A DNA stretch of 64,000 nt from Pseudomonadota bacterium (GTDB lineage Bacteria > Bdellovibrionota > Bacteriovoracia > Bacteriovoracales > Bacteriovoracaceae): contig JAIYDL010000007.1 of assembly GCA_027487515.1 (NCBI GenBank), forward strand, positions 1-64,000, written 5' to 3'. Under the pieces are notes generated by a model that worked only from the letters and a program-made list of their open reading frames with translations, made no database searches and was not told where the DNA came from. Position numbers and translations under genes: made by a program. Of the stretch, positions 8,896 through 16,717 are shown piece after piece. Numbering within the stretch: the first letter of the stretch is position 1; each line of letters starts with the position of its first letter.

Positions 8896-9789
8896 ATGCT
8901 GGCAACGCTCAACGAATTTCTGGCCCCAGTGGCCCTTATTTGGAACCACAAACTCCTGACCATCGGGGGCATAAAACTTTCGCTCGGCAATCTCATCATG
9001 GCCCTCACCATGCTGCTCTTCGCAACCCGATTATCCCGCGCGGCGTCTCGGGCGATTGACCGCCGGCTGATTCAGCCCTTCGTCGATGACCGGAGTTCCC
9101 AGCACACCTACCAGACCTTTGCGTTTTACGGCTGCCTCGCGGGCTTCGTCACACTCTCCCTTGGGATCGCCGGGATCCCACTTACGGTCTTCACCGTCTT
9201 CGGAGGCGCCCTCGCAATCGGTGTCGGTTTTGGTTCTCAGAACATCGTCAATAATTTCATCTCCGGCATCATCCTGTTGGTAGAAAAGCCGATCAAAGTC
9301 GGTGACGTCGTGGAGCTTGAGAGCATCTCCGGCTCCGTGCTCGCCATCGGCACCCGCAGCACTCAGGTCAAAAATCTCGAGGGGAAAATCTTCGTCGTCC
9401 CGAATAGTTTTTTCCTTGAAAAGAGTGTTCTCAACTGGTCCTACGAGGATCCCGTCGTGAGGACCGGAATCAACGTCGGCGTGGCCTACGGGAGTGATGT
9501 CCGGCGCGTCCAGGACATCTGCATGAGTATCCTGAACCAATCCCCGGAGGTGCTGCAGGATCCGAGGCCCGTGGTTGTCTTCGACGACTTCGGAGACAGT
9601 AGCCTAGTGTTCCGCCTCCAGTTCTGGTGCAACCTCGGAGTGGTCTCGAGTCTGGCGGAAGTGAGGAGCGCTCTTCGGTTTCAGATCGACGAGCGCTTCA
9701 AAGAGGCCAAGATCGAGATCGCCTTCCCTCAACGGGACATCAACCTACGAGTTTCCTCTCCCGTGGGAGTCCGAGTTTTGAACTCCTAG
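8896..9789 (+). CDS. Small-conductance mechanosensitive channel (MscS family)
   Basis: This 297-residue membrane protein matches the MscS core. Two N-terminal helices precede the pore-lining helix with its Gly/Ala pattern (FGGALAIGVGFGSQNIVNNF), followed by the beta domain (EKPIKVGDVVELESISGSV...GTRSTQVKNLEGKIFVVPNS). It opens under membrane tension to release solutes during osmotic downshock. Length is close to E. coli MscS (286). The ATG has a good AGAGGA site six bases upstream. It is transcribed away from the tonB operon and converges on the second chimeric fibre gene. There are no extra N-terminal helices, so it is a minimal MscS rather than an MscK type. Confidence 0.93.
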   Translation: MLATLNEFLAPVALIWNHKLLTIGGIKLSLGNLIMALTMLLFATRLSRAASRAIDRRLIQPFVDDRSSQHTYQTFAFYGCLAGFVTLSLGIAGIPLTVFTVFGGALAIGVGFGSQNIVNNFISGIILLVEKPIKVGDVVELESISGSVLAIGTRSTQVKNLEGKIFVVPNSFFLEKSVLNWSYEDPVVRTGINVGVAYGSDVRRVQDICMSILNQSPEVLQDPRPVVVFDDFGDSSLVFRLQFWCNLGVVSSLAEVRSALRFQIDERFKEAKIEIAFPQRDINLRVSSPVGVRVLNS

Positions 9790-9811
9790 GCTCATCCGAT
9801 CGAACGAAGAA

Positions 9812-11755
9812 TCACTTGTTCTTCATCCGACTCTGAAGGAGCATTTTTTCCATCCGATCCATGCGGGCCATCATCTGTTCGTTGGCCTTCTTCAGCTCTT
9901 TATTCTGTTCTTTGATCGCCTTGATTTCCTTGGCGTGTGTTTCTGTGGATGTAAAGACTCTGATCACGGTTGAGTTCAATTCTCTGAGCGCCTCGATCAC
10001 AGGCGCGATGAGCGCGCCGTAGTTGACACCTTTCGTTCCATCCTTGTTTATGAGGACGGCCTCCGGAAACACTTTCTCTACATCCTGAGCGATCACACCG
10101 AGCTGCAGTTCTGAGCTCTTGTTTACTTCCGGCTTCCAGCGGTAATTCACCCCCGCAATCTGCAGCAGCCGGTGGAGAGGACTGCGCAGTGTGGTGACAT
10201 CCTCCTTCAGTCTTCGATCCGATGGCGAATAGGCCCCGGAAATCCAGAGATTCCCCGACGCATCCAGTGACATGAGCGAGGTTGCATATCCATTCAGCCT
10301 CACCTGATAAGTGCTTCCGTCCACAACTGTCCAAAACGATGTTCCAGTATCAGATTCCGATAAAATTGTCGTTGGGTAGGGACCAACGACTCTTACCCCG
10401 GTACTTACTCCGGCCGCAATGTCTAGCTTTGCTCCCGGTGACTCTGTACCAATGCCGACGTTACCCGTTGGCGCGATGACTAGGACGCTTGGCACGTTCG
10501 TTTCTCCACCGTCTCGGAAAAAACGAATCACCTCAGCGCCGTCGGGCCCCATGCTGTCGATTGACCAGGTTCCGGAGCCGGTACCGTCGTCGAGAATAAT
10601 CTGACCACCTTCGTTCGGATTTGTTACCGAATTGCCAACTCTCAGGTAGCCGCCATAGACGTCGAGCTTCGCCCTCGGGGACAAAGTGCCGATGCCAACG
10701 TTTCCATCGAAAGGATTGAGTGAAAGATTCGACCCTGCGGTCAAGGCCGGATTAATCCCTGTGATCGACGCCGTACCGGCCCCAGCGCCTCGAGTTCCGA
10801 TGAGCACCCCGGAGGAAGTCGGACCTTCTCGGAACAGAGCAGTCCAACCGTTCCCACCGGCGAGGTTCGTGCGCTCTACTTGGAGCCCGTACAAAGGAGT
10901 CAGAGAGTTGATCCCCACATTACCGTTCTGAAGTAGCGTCATCGCATTCACTGGAGTCCCAGCGGCTGCGGTCTCAAAGTACATGTGACCACCGACAGCA
11001 CCGGCCCAGCGATTTCTGAAAAAAGTATTCCCGTCGTTGTTGTAGGCAATCTCCAAGCCCTCTACCCCATTGACTCCGCCTGTACCGGCAAGTTCAAAGT
11101 ATACGGGGAACTCCTCCGGATTATGGACAGCAAGACGAACAGGCCCTCCAGACTTCATAACGTGCAAGTCGGCGGCAGGAGTACTGGTTCCGATTCCGAC
11201 CGTTCCTCCGCTGTAAGAAATGCTGTCGGGCTCTACGATCCAAGGCCCATCGCCACCGGCACTCGCCTTGAGCACGCACCCAACGACCCGACCGGCGAGA
11301 TCGCTGATGGCGACTTCTCCGACGAAAGTCTTAATCTCTTTTCGTTCTTTGCTCACCTGGTACTCGTACTCCCGAAAGAGTCTAGCGGTTTTGAGCGTCG
11401 CTTGGTAATCTGTCAGATACATCTGCTTCAGTGAAACAGACCCTCGCAGATGGGGGATTGGGAACACCAGCACGTTGTCTCGGTTGTGAACTTTTGTAAA
11501 GTTCGCTTTCCCGAGTCCGGTGAAAGATGTGAGTTCAACCACATTGTAACCAATCGAATTTATGCAACTTCTGGAGTCACCGAGGTAACTGGACACTTCT
11601 TGATCCAGATAAACGATGTCTGTGCGCTTTTCGAACTTGGCGGCCCCTTTGATTCCTGATTCGTTGACCTTCATCACGGTGACGAGGAGTCCCGCGAGCA
11701 AACCTCCGGCCACCGTCATCTCGAGAAGGCCAATTCCACGATTGTTAAGAATCAT
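9812..11755 (-). CDS. Second chimeric fibre protein: prepilin-like N-terminus, tail-fibre body, S74 chaperone
   Basis: This 647-residue paralogue of the protein at 5181-7139 has the same order of parts. The prepilin-like start has Gly7, then IGLLEM with Glu at mature position 5 and a hydrophobic helix. Then come the shared domain (YLGDSRSCINSIG, YLTDYQATLKTARLF, GGDGPWIVEPDSI), a tail-fibre body with four VGIGT/VGINS-type repeats, and an S74 chaperone starting at about residue 512 (SDRRLKED, with Ser, Asp and the +5 Lys) followed by a Lys/Glu/Met-rich coiled coil. The N-terminal 200 residues and chaperone are alike between the two proteins while the bodies differ. That is the pattern expected of fibres with one assembly route and different binding tips. 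Function as adhesin is inferred. Confidence 0.85.
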   Translation of the reverse strand: MILNNRGIGLLEMTVAGGLLAGLLVTVMKVNESGIKGAAKFEKRTDIVYLDQEVSSYLGDSRSCINSIGYNVVELTSFTGLGKANFTKVHNRDNVLVFPIPHLRGSVSLKQMYLTDYQATLKTARLFREYEYQVSKERKEIKTFVGEVAISDLAGRVVGCVLKASAGGDGPWIVEPDSISYSGGTVGIGTSTPAADLHVMKSGGPVRLAVHNPEEFPVYFELAGTGGVNGVEGLEIAYNNDGNTFFRNRWAGAVGGHMYFETAAAGTPVNAMTLLQNGNVGINSLTPLYGLQVERTNLAGGNGWTALFREGPTSSGVLIGTRGAGAGTASITGINPALTAGSNLSLNPFDGNVGIGTLSPRAKLDVYGGYLRVGNSVTNPNEGGQIILDDGTGSGTWSIDSMGPDGAEVIRFFRDGGETNVPSVLVIAPTGNVGIGTESPGAKLDIAAGVSTGVRVVGPYPTTILSESDTGTSFWTVVDGSTYQVRLNGYATSLMSLDASGNLWISGAYSPSDRRLKEDVTTLRSPLHRLLQIAGVNYRWKPEVNKSSELQLGVIAQDVEKVFPEAVLINKDGTKGVNYGALIAPVIEALRELNSTVIRVFTSTETHAKEIKAIKEQNKELKKANEQMMARMDRMEKMLLQSRMKNK

Positions 11756-11818
11756 CTATCCCTGCCTTAAATGGTACCAGTGAACAGGATAGCATTGGCC
11801 TTAACAATCGCAACTTAA

Positions 11819-13219
11819 TTACAAACTCCGAAGCCGATGGTGGAGCTGAAGGGCGCCCGCGACGACTCCGCAGATTCCTTGCCCCGGAAAGACAGTATCA
11901 CCCACGCGGTACACGCTTGGGTCCGAGGTGACCGGGCTCAGGAGTGAGAGCGGATTCGAGCCATACAGGAATGGGAGGCCTCCGACGAAGCCGTGGAGCC
12001 GTCCGGTGTAGCGCTCGAAAGTCCCTGGAGAGCCCGTGGTGAGAAACTTCACCTCGGGGATCTGAAAGCGCAGCTTGAAATCGTCCAAGATCACTCGAGC
12101 GTAGTCTTCCTTATTGATCTCATCGGAAGCATAAACATGCGTCGAGATCGACACGGCCTGCATCCCAAGCGGCGCGCGCGCCAGGTCGTTGGGAATAGAG
12201 AATGAGACGAAGTAGTTCTTCACTAAGGCATGGTTCAGATGGACCTGATGATAGGGTCCTTCGACTCGGGCGGCGACGCCGAAATAGGCCGTGAACGCTC
12301 CCCAGGCACCCGGGTGAGTCTCACTGTCATGGGTGAGCTCCTGCCGCAGTGACCCCGTCGCCATCTGGGCCATGTTCCAGACCGGGAGGTTAAGGATGAT
12401 CTTGTCAGCACTCACTGACTCTCCAGAGTCAAGACCGACTCTGCCCTCCCCAAACGACGCCACGCGGGACTTCTTGCGGACCTGGACTCCATTCCGAAGG
12501 AGCTGCCCCTCGAAAAAGTCCATGAGCCCCTTCATCCCTCCCACTGGGGCGTAGGTTTCGGCGGGATACGAAAGCGCCATGCAGCCCACGATGAAGGGAA
12601 TGTGCTCGGAAGTGGCTTGAGCAGAAATGAGGAGGATCCCATTAACCAGCTCGAGGTACTCGGGGTGATCGAGGCCATGGGCCTTCAGTGCCGCTTCCGT
12701 CGAGAGTAGGAGGTAAGGAACGAGGGCCACATGTTGAGGATGCCGGAGGACATCCTCAAGGTCAGAGACGCGGGTGAACGGAAAAGTCCTCACATCTCGG
12801 AGGAGCTGCCAGGCCTTGCGATTAATGGTGCGAATGAGGTCCCAGAAACGCCGGTGTGGAAGCTCTGGGAACTGCCGCTCCAGCTCGCCCATCCAGGCCT
12901 CGAAATCCCGGTGGTAGCGAAGAATCTTCCCACTCGAAAGGTGGAACACGATCCCCGGATCACACGGGTGAAGGTTGGGCGCATGGCCCAGGAGTTCGAA
13001 GAAGTCCCCGAGTGGTTCACCAACACCCACACCAGAAACAGTCGTGGCACCGGCGTCGAAGACGAAGGGCCCCCGGCGAAACCAGGAAGCGCAGCCCCCG
13101 AGGGCGGAGTGGGCCTCAAGAAGGGTCACCGATTCCCCTCGCAGAGCGCTCAAGAGTGCGGAAGCGATGCCGCCCCCGCCGGCGCCGACGACGACGGTCT
13201 TACTTGATGGCGCTTTCAA
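11819..13219 (-). CDS. FAD/NAD-dependent oxidoreductase, CrtI/CrtISO-like
   Basis: This 466-residue protein starts with a Rossmann dinucleotide-binding motif (VVVGAGGGGIASAL, then LLEAHSALGGCASWF) and ends with the second FAD-binding region typical of phytoene desaturases and carotenoid isomerases (YRVGDTVFPGQGICGVVAGAL). Members desaturate or isomerise carotenoids or act as retinol saturases; the exact substrate here cannot be read off. The start codon is TTG, located 20 bases inside the 3' end of the glutathione peroxidase gene; no better start is available before the FAD motif. A prenyl synthase gene lies nearby (13875-14825), which would fit isoprenoid metabolism, but no phytoene synthase is in the window. 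Confidence 0.82.
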   Translation of the reverse strand: MKAPSSKTVVVGAGGGGIASALLSALRGESVTLLEAHSALGGCASWFRRGPFVFDAGATTVSGVGVGEPLGDFFELLGHAPNLHPCDPGIVFHLSSGKILRYHRDFEAWMGELERQFPELPHRRFWDLIRTINRKAWQLLRDVRTFPFTRVSDLEDVLRHPQHVALVPYLLLSTEAALKAHGLDHPEYLELVNGILLISAQATSEHIPFIVGCMALSYPAETYAPVGGMKGLMDFFEGQLLRNGVQVRKKSRVASFGEGRVGLDSGESVSADKIILNLPVWNMAQMATGSLRQELTHDSETHPGAWGAFTAYFGVAARVEGPYHQVHLNHALVKNYFVSFSIPNDLARAPLGMQAVSISTHVYASDEINKEDYARVILDDFKLRFQIPEVKFLTTGSPGTFERYTGRLHGFVGGLPFLYGSNPLSLLSPVTSDPSVYRVGDTVFPGQGICGVVAGALQLHHRLRSL

Positions 13220-13730
13220 TTTTCTTCACCAAGTCTCCGTCGTCTGGCTTCGTGTAGGAACTAAACCGGCCAATGACCTTACCATCCTTGCTTACGAGAA
13301 ACTTCTCGAAGTTCCAGCCGACGTCGCCCTGGAAATCCTTCCCCGAGCTCTCGGTCAGGAACTTGTAGAGCTCCCGCTTCTCCTTGCCCTTGATCGTGCG
13401 CTTGGTGAGGATCGGATAACTCACGTTGTAGTTTTTCTGACAAAACTCGAGCATCGCCTTATCGTCCTCGGGAGTCTGGCCACCGAAGTCGTTGGTCGGA
13501 ACTCCGAGGACCAAAAAGTTTTTGTCTTTGTATTTTCGGTAGAGACTATCGAGGTCATCGAGCTGACCGGTGAAGCCGCACTGTGACGCGATGTTCACGA
13601 TCAGCACAGTCTTACCTTTTAGGTCGGCCATCTTGAACTCCTCCCCTTTTATGCTCTTGTCTTTGATCGCATAGAAGTCTGCGGCGAGGGCGGTCTGGAT
13701 GAATAAAAAAAGAACCACAAAATATCGCAT
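13200..13730 (-). CDS. Exported glutathione peroxidase-like thiol peroxidase
   Basis: This 176-residue protein has a signal peptide (MRYFVVLFLFIQTALA-A) followed by a complete glutathione-peroxidase fold. The catalytic cysteine is in NIASQCGFT, the glutamine in FGGQTP and the tryptophan/asparagine in GWNFEKFLV. A second cysteine (EFCQKNY) sits where the resolving cysteine of thioredoxin-dependent GPx enzymes lies. It would reduce hydroperoxides in the periplasm. Most bacterial BtuE-type GPx proteins are cytoplasmic, so the export signal is notable. Its 3' end overlaps the start of the CrtI-like oxidoreductase by 20 bases, suggesting one transcript and a shared link to oxidative stress or pigments. 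Confidence 0.9.
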   Translation of the reverse strand: MRYFVVLFLFIQTALAADFYAIKDKSIKGEEFKMADLKGKTVLIVNIASQCGFTGQLDDLDSLYRKYKDKNFLVLGVPTNDFGGQTPEDDKAMLEFCQKNYNVSYPILTKRTIKGKEKRELYKFLTESSGKDFQGDVGWNFEKFLVSKDGKVIGRFSSYTKPDDGDLVKKIESAIK

Positions 13731-13824
13731 GTACCTTCTCCTTGGAATTATGTCTGGTCACATTATCCTTGATTCGCACCGGTTTGAAACGAGTTGGATT
13801 TGTACAAGACTTAGACCTCTTTCC

Positions 13825-13853
13825 TTGCCTAACGCCGGGAGTTCAAATAGTAT
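13825..13853 (+). promoter_or_regulatory. Predicted sigma-70-type promoter for prenyl synthase gene
   Basis: TTGCCT at 13825-13830 and TAGTAT at 13848-13853 are separated by 17 bases. Transcription would begin near 13860, about 15 bases before the GTG start at 13875, leaving room for the AAGGAT ribosome site. The assignment rests on consensus similarity only. Confidence 0.4.
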
Positions 13854-13874
13854 CCGAAATCTAAGGATATTACT

Positions 13875-14825
13875 GTGATAAAACTCCAGGAGTTAAAAGC
13901 TACCGTAGACGAGCTCAATCTGGGCATGGCCGACACGACCATCAGTGCGCTTGCCCACGAAATCGATGAGCTCGTCCTCGCAGGCGGGAAGAAATTCCGG
14001 CCAGGACTCATGTTCCTCCTCGGGAAAGTTTTCGGACTCCCCTCGGGAACCCTCACGACCTACGCCCGGGCCGCGGAGCTCACCCACCTGGCCAGTCTCA
14101 TTCACGATGACGTCATCGACGCTTCGGACAAGCGCCGGAACCACGCGACGTTAAATGCGCTCAGGAACAATACGACGGCGATCCTCGCTGGCGATTATGT
14201 CCTGGCGACGATCATGGGTGAACTCGCTCGAGCGGGGAACAACGAACTCTTAGTTGATCTCACGAAGTGTATCCAGGATCTAGCAGACGGTGAATGGCTC
14301 CAGTATGATCTGAAGGCCAAGACCCATGTCCGGGTGGAAGACCTCGAACTCATCTGCATCAAGAAAACGGGCAGCCTGATCCGGTTCTGTTGCACGACTC
14401 CCGCGAAACTCGCCGGGCACAAAGACATCACCACCATCGCGACCCTCGGTGAGAGGATCGGTCTCGTCTTCCAAATGGCCGACGACATCGTCGATGGCTT
14501 CAACCAGAGCGGTCGACCGGCGTTTCAAGACATCATCAACGGGCAACTCAACTACGTCACGCTGAAACTCATCGAGCTTTACCCGGAACTCTACGGGCCG
14601 ATCTACGCGGTCAAAAACGGCCAATCGACGACCCTCCCGTGGAGCGAAGCCCAGTACCTCGAGGCGACCCGCGCGGTCCACGAGGGGATTAACTTAGAGA
14701 TTGCTCAGCTCGTGGCAACCTTCAAGAACCTCTGTGACCAGAGAGGCGAAGCGGAACTCGTCGACGTCTTCCAACTCACGCTCCTCAAGATTCAATCGAA
14801 CTACGCGCCTCAACTAGGGCTTTAG
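13875..14825 (+). CDS. Polyprenyl (geranylgeranyl/octaprenyl-type) diphosphate synthase
   Basis: This 316-residue trans-isoprenyl diphosphate synthase elongates allylic diphosphates with isopentenyl diphosphate. Both aspartate-rich metal-binding motifs are visible: the first as LIHDDVIDAS around residue 78 and the second as FQMADDIVDG around residue 205. The KKFRP motif near residue 38 (substrate binding) is present, and ERIGLVFQ lies before the second motif. Overall it resembles long-chain quinone side-chain synthases (IspB/HepT type), but chain length cannot be fixed by eye. The start is GTG with AAGGAT upstream. The end overlaps the convergent AlkB-like gene by 12 bases. Confidence 0.9.
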   Translation: MIKLQELKATVDELNLGMADTTISALAHEIDELVLAGGKKFRPGLMFLLGKVFGLPSGTLTTYARAAELTHLASLIHDDVIDASDKRRNHATLNALRNNTTAILAGDYVLATIMGELARAGNNELLVDLTKCIQDLADGEWLQYDLKAKTHVRVEDLELICIKKTGSLIRFCCTTPAKLAGHKDITTIATLGERIGLVFQMADDIVDGFNQSGRPAFQDIINGQLNYVTLKLIELYPELYGPIYAVKNGQSTTLPWSEAQYLEATRAVHEGINLEIAQLVATFKNLCDQRGEAELVDVFQLTLLKIQSNYAPQLGL

Positions 14826-15473
14826 GACTTGTCGGATCGTAAGGTTTAACCGCTCCTTGTTACCTAGAAAATCCTCCGCACCCGGGGCAAGAGTTTTGGC
14901 GTAAATCGAGCCAAGGCCATGCCGCATCCGCCGGGCCGATCCTCCGAAGATATAAATACTGTTCCCCGGGATTCGGAGGTCACGCATTTGACCCGCCTCA
15001 GCTTCGTAAAAAAATCGGCAGGCCGAACCGAAGTTTAAACCAACGATCGGCGCCTCTTGATTCGGCTCATCCTTATCCACGTGAAGACCCATCGAGGAGT
15101 CAGCGGTGTAGAAGTTCACCATGACACTCTCGGGCCGGAAACTCTGGACGGGGAAGTACTCCGCGAGAACCAGAGAGGCCAGGGCAGAGAGTTCCTTCGG
15201 GATGGGATGGGGTGCCACGCCGGATCCGGGGATCGTCTCATAGTAGAGATAGTCTTTCGGATTCCAGTAGAGCCCGAGGCACATGAACTTTTTGACCGGG
15301 TACTTCGGGGCCTTGTGGAACCGGTTCGCCTTCAGCTCTGGATGGTGGAAGCCGCGGTGGGCATCGCTCCCAAGCTCAGTCACGAGGCGCAACCAATCTG
15401 CAGCTTGCCTCGCCGTGAAGTAGTCCTCTACAATGACAAAGTCGCGCCGGGGGGAATACACCTTCATCGCCAT
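14814..15473 (-). CDS. alkB: AlkB-like 2-oxoglutarate/Fe(II)-dependent dioxygenase
   Basis: This 219-residue protein has the AlkB pattern. NFYTADSSMGLHVDKDE supplies the first His and Asp iron ligands (HxD). A third histidine is in RRMRHGLGSI, and RLNLTIRQ supplies the two arginines that hold 2-oxoglutarate. AlkB enzymes remove methyl lesions from DNA/RNA bases by oxidation. Length matches E. coli AlkB (216). It is transcribed away from the unknown gene at 15493 and overlaps the end of the prenyl synthase gene. There is no Ada-type regulator nearby, so adaptive regulation is not suggested by context. Confidence 0.9.
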   Translation of the reverse strand: MAMKVYSPRRDFVIVEDYFTARQAADWLRLVTELGSDAHRGFHHPELKANRFHKAPKYPVKKFMCLGLYWNPKDYLYYETIPGSGVAPHPIPKELSALASLVLAEYFPVQSFRPESVMVNFYTADSSMGLHVDKDEPNQEAPIVGLNFGSACRFFYEAEAGQMRDLRIPGNSIYIFGGSARRMRHGLGSIYAKTLAPGAEDFLGNKERLNLTIRQVLKP

Positions 15474-15492
15474 ATTCTAGCGAGGAACGAGC

Positions 15493-15990
15493 ATGAGTGA
15501 CAAACAGATGATCCACGACTGGCAGGAAAAAGTCCGTACAACTTACGGCGAGGAGGCCCGGCTCTACGACTACCTCTTTTCGACCATGGATAACTTCTAT
15601 TACCGCTACCTCGAAACGACCGTGACGAAGGGTCTTCGGACGGTGCCTCTCGCCCCGCACCTCTGGGGTGCAAAGTCCCTTGAGCCGTCGATGGTGGAGG
15701 CACTCAAGCTCACGAACCCTGTCGCCAAGAAAGGCATCATGGAGCTCGCGAAGAGCGTTCCCAAATCCCAGGGACCTGCGATCCAGCTTGGGCTTACGGT
15801 GAACGTCGAGGAGCTGACCGCAGACCATGGGGTCATCCACCTCGAGGCGACCATCGACTGGGGCTTCCCAGAGTTTCAGGACTCCGCTCGGCAGCAGAAG
15901 AAAAAGGTGACTCTCCGGTACTCGGACCTGGCCCAGTTTAGGAAAGAGCTGGCACTTAAGCTCGAGGAGACTTGCGAGATCTTTTTGTAG
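15493..15990 (+). CDS. Cytoplasmic protein of unknown function
   Basis: This 165-residue protein has no signal peptide or membrane segment. The ATG is preceded by GAGGAACGAGC, a reasonable ribosome site. The N-terminal half is helical (QMIHDWQEKVRTTYGEEARLYDYLF). The C-terminal half has alternating beta-like stretches (GLTVNVEELTADHGVIHLEATIDW) and a lysine-rich region (QQKKKVTLRY). I do not recognise the family. It is divergent from the AlkB-like gene, 19 bases apart, and converges on a DedA gene three bases downstream of its stop. Confidence 0.7.
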   Translation: MSDKQMIHDWQEKVRTTYGEEARLYDYLFSTMDNFYYRYLETTVTKGLRTVPLAPHLWGAKSLEPSMVEALKLTNPVAKKGIMELAKSVPKSQGPAIQLGLTVNVEELTADHGVIHLEATIDWGFPEFQDSARQQKKKVTLRYSDLAQFRKELALKLEETCEIFL

Positions 15991-15993
15991 GTC

Positions 15994-16668
15994 CTAGGAG
16001 ACCGGTTTCGTGTTTCTCTGAATGATTCTTTTCACGGCCCAGACCGACAGAATGACTGCCAGAGCAATCCCGACGTACATTTTGAACTCGGCGAGCTTAC
16101 TCAAGATGATGTCGCCGTAGGTTGCCACGAAGTAGACCTGGGTAGGAACTGAGACGAGGGCCGCGAGACCGTCGATCGCCATGAACTTCCACGCCGGAAT
16201 TCCCAACAGACCACAGCTCAGGTGCCCGGGGAACCGGAGCCCGGGAGTGAAGCGGAAGATCCCGCAGGCAAACCCTCCGTACTTTTGAAACCAGGAGTTG
16301 ATCGTATCGAAGCTCTTCCCGGCGACCTGCTTTTGGAAGAACTTGGTTTTAATGATTTTCCCACCGAAAAACTTTCCGATGAGGTAGACTAGTAAATCAC
16401 TCAGGAATACCGCTAAAAAACACACCATGGCCAGGGTGTAGACATTGACACCCTCCGCTCCAGGGTAAGGAGGGGGAAACTTATCTGGGGTGTGGGCCAT
16501 GTAGGCGACCAGGCCCGCGCTGATGAGGACGAGCTCCTCGGGCACCGGTAAACCGAAGGAGCTCGCGGTCATGAAGACCACGATGAAGCCATACACGTAC
16601 ATGGGCTGATAGGCGTACTGAGAGAAAAACGTCATCAGGGCCTGTTGACTGAATTCGATATCAAACAT
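15994..16668 (-). CDS. DedA/VTT-family membrane protein
   Basis: This 224-residue integral membrane protein has the DedA (SNARE-associated/VTT) signature. It starts with a glycine/proline-rich re-entrant region (SSFGLPVPEELVLISAGLVA), has a second loop with the FRFTPGLRFPGHLSCGLLG motif containing the family's key arginines, and ends with a membrane helix plus basic tail. Members flip undecaprenyl phosphate or phospholipids and affect membrane potential. The conserved acidic residue (PEE) and arginines are present, so it is likely functional. The start codon has only a weak ribosome site. Confidence 0.9.
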   Translation of the reverse strand: MFDIEFSQQALMTFFSQYAYQPMYVYGFIVVFMTASSFGLPVPEELVLISAGLVAYMAHTPDKFPPPYPGAEGVNVYTLAMVCFLAVFLSDLLVYLIGKFFGGKIIKTKFFQKQVAGKSFDTINSWFQKYGGFACGIFRFTPGLRFPGHLSCGLLGIPAWKFMAIDGLAALVSVPTQVYFVATYGDIILSKLAEFKMYVGIALAVILSVWAVKRIIQRNTKPVS

Positions 16669-16717
16669 GTTAAGAATTCTAAGGTCCTAGGGTTCCGAAG
16701 GGAAGTAAAAAAGAACC

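Noticed and set aside
13731-13824. Search for a riboswitch or other leader structure upstream of the GPx and prenyl synthase genes
   Set aside because: No recognisable riboswitch core or long structured leader is visible.
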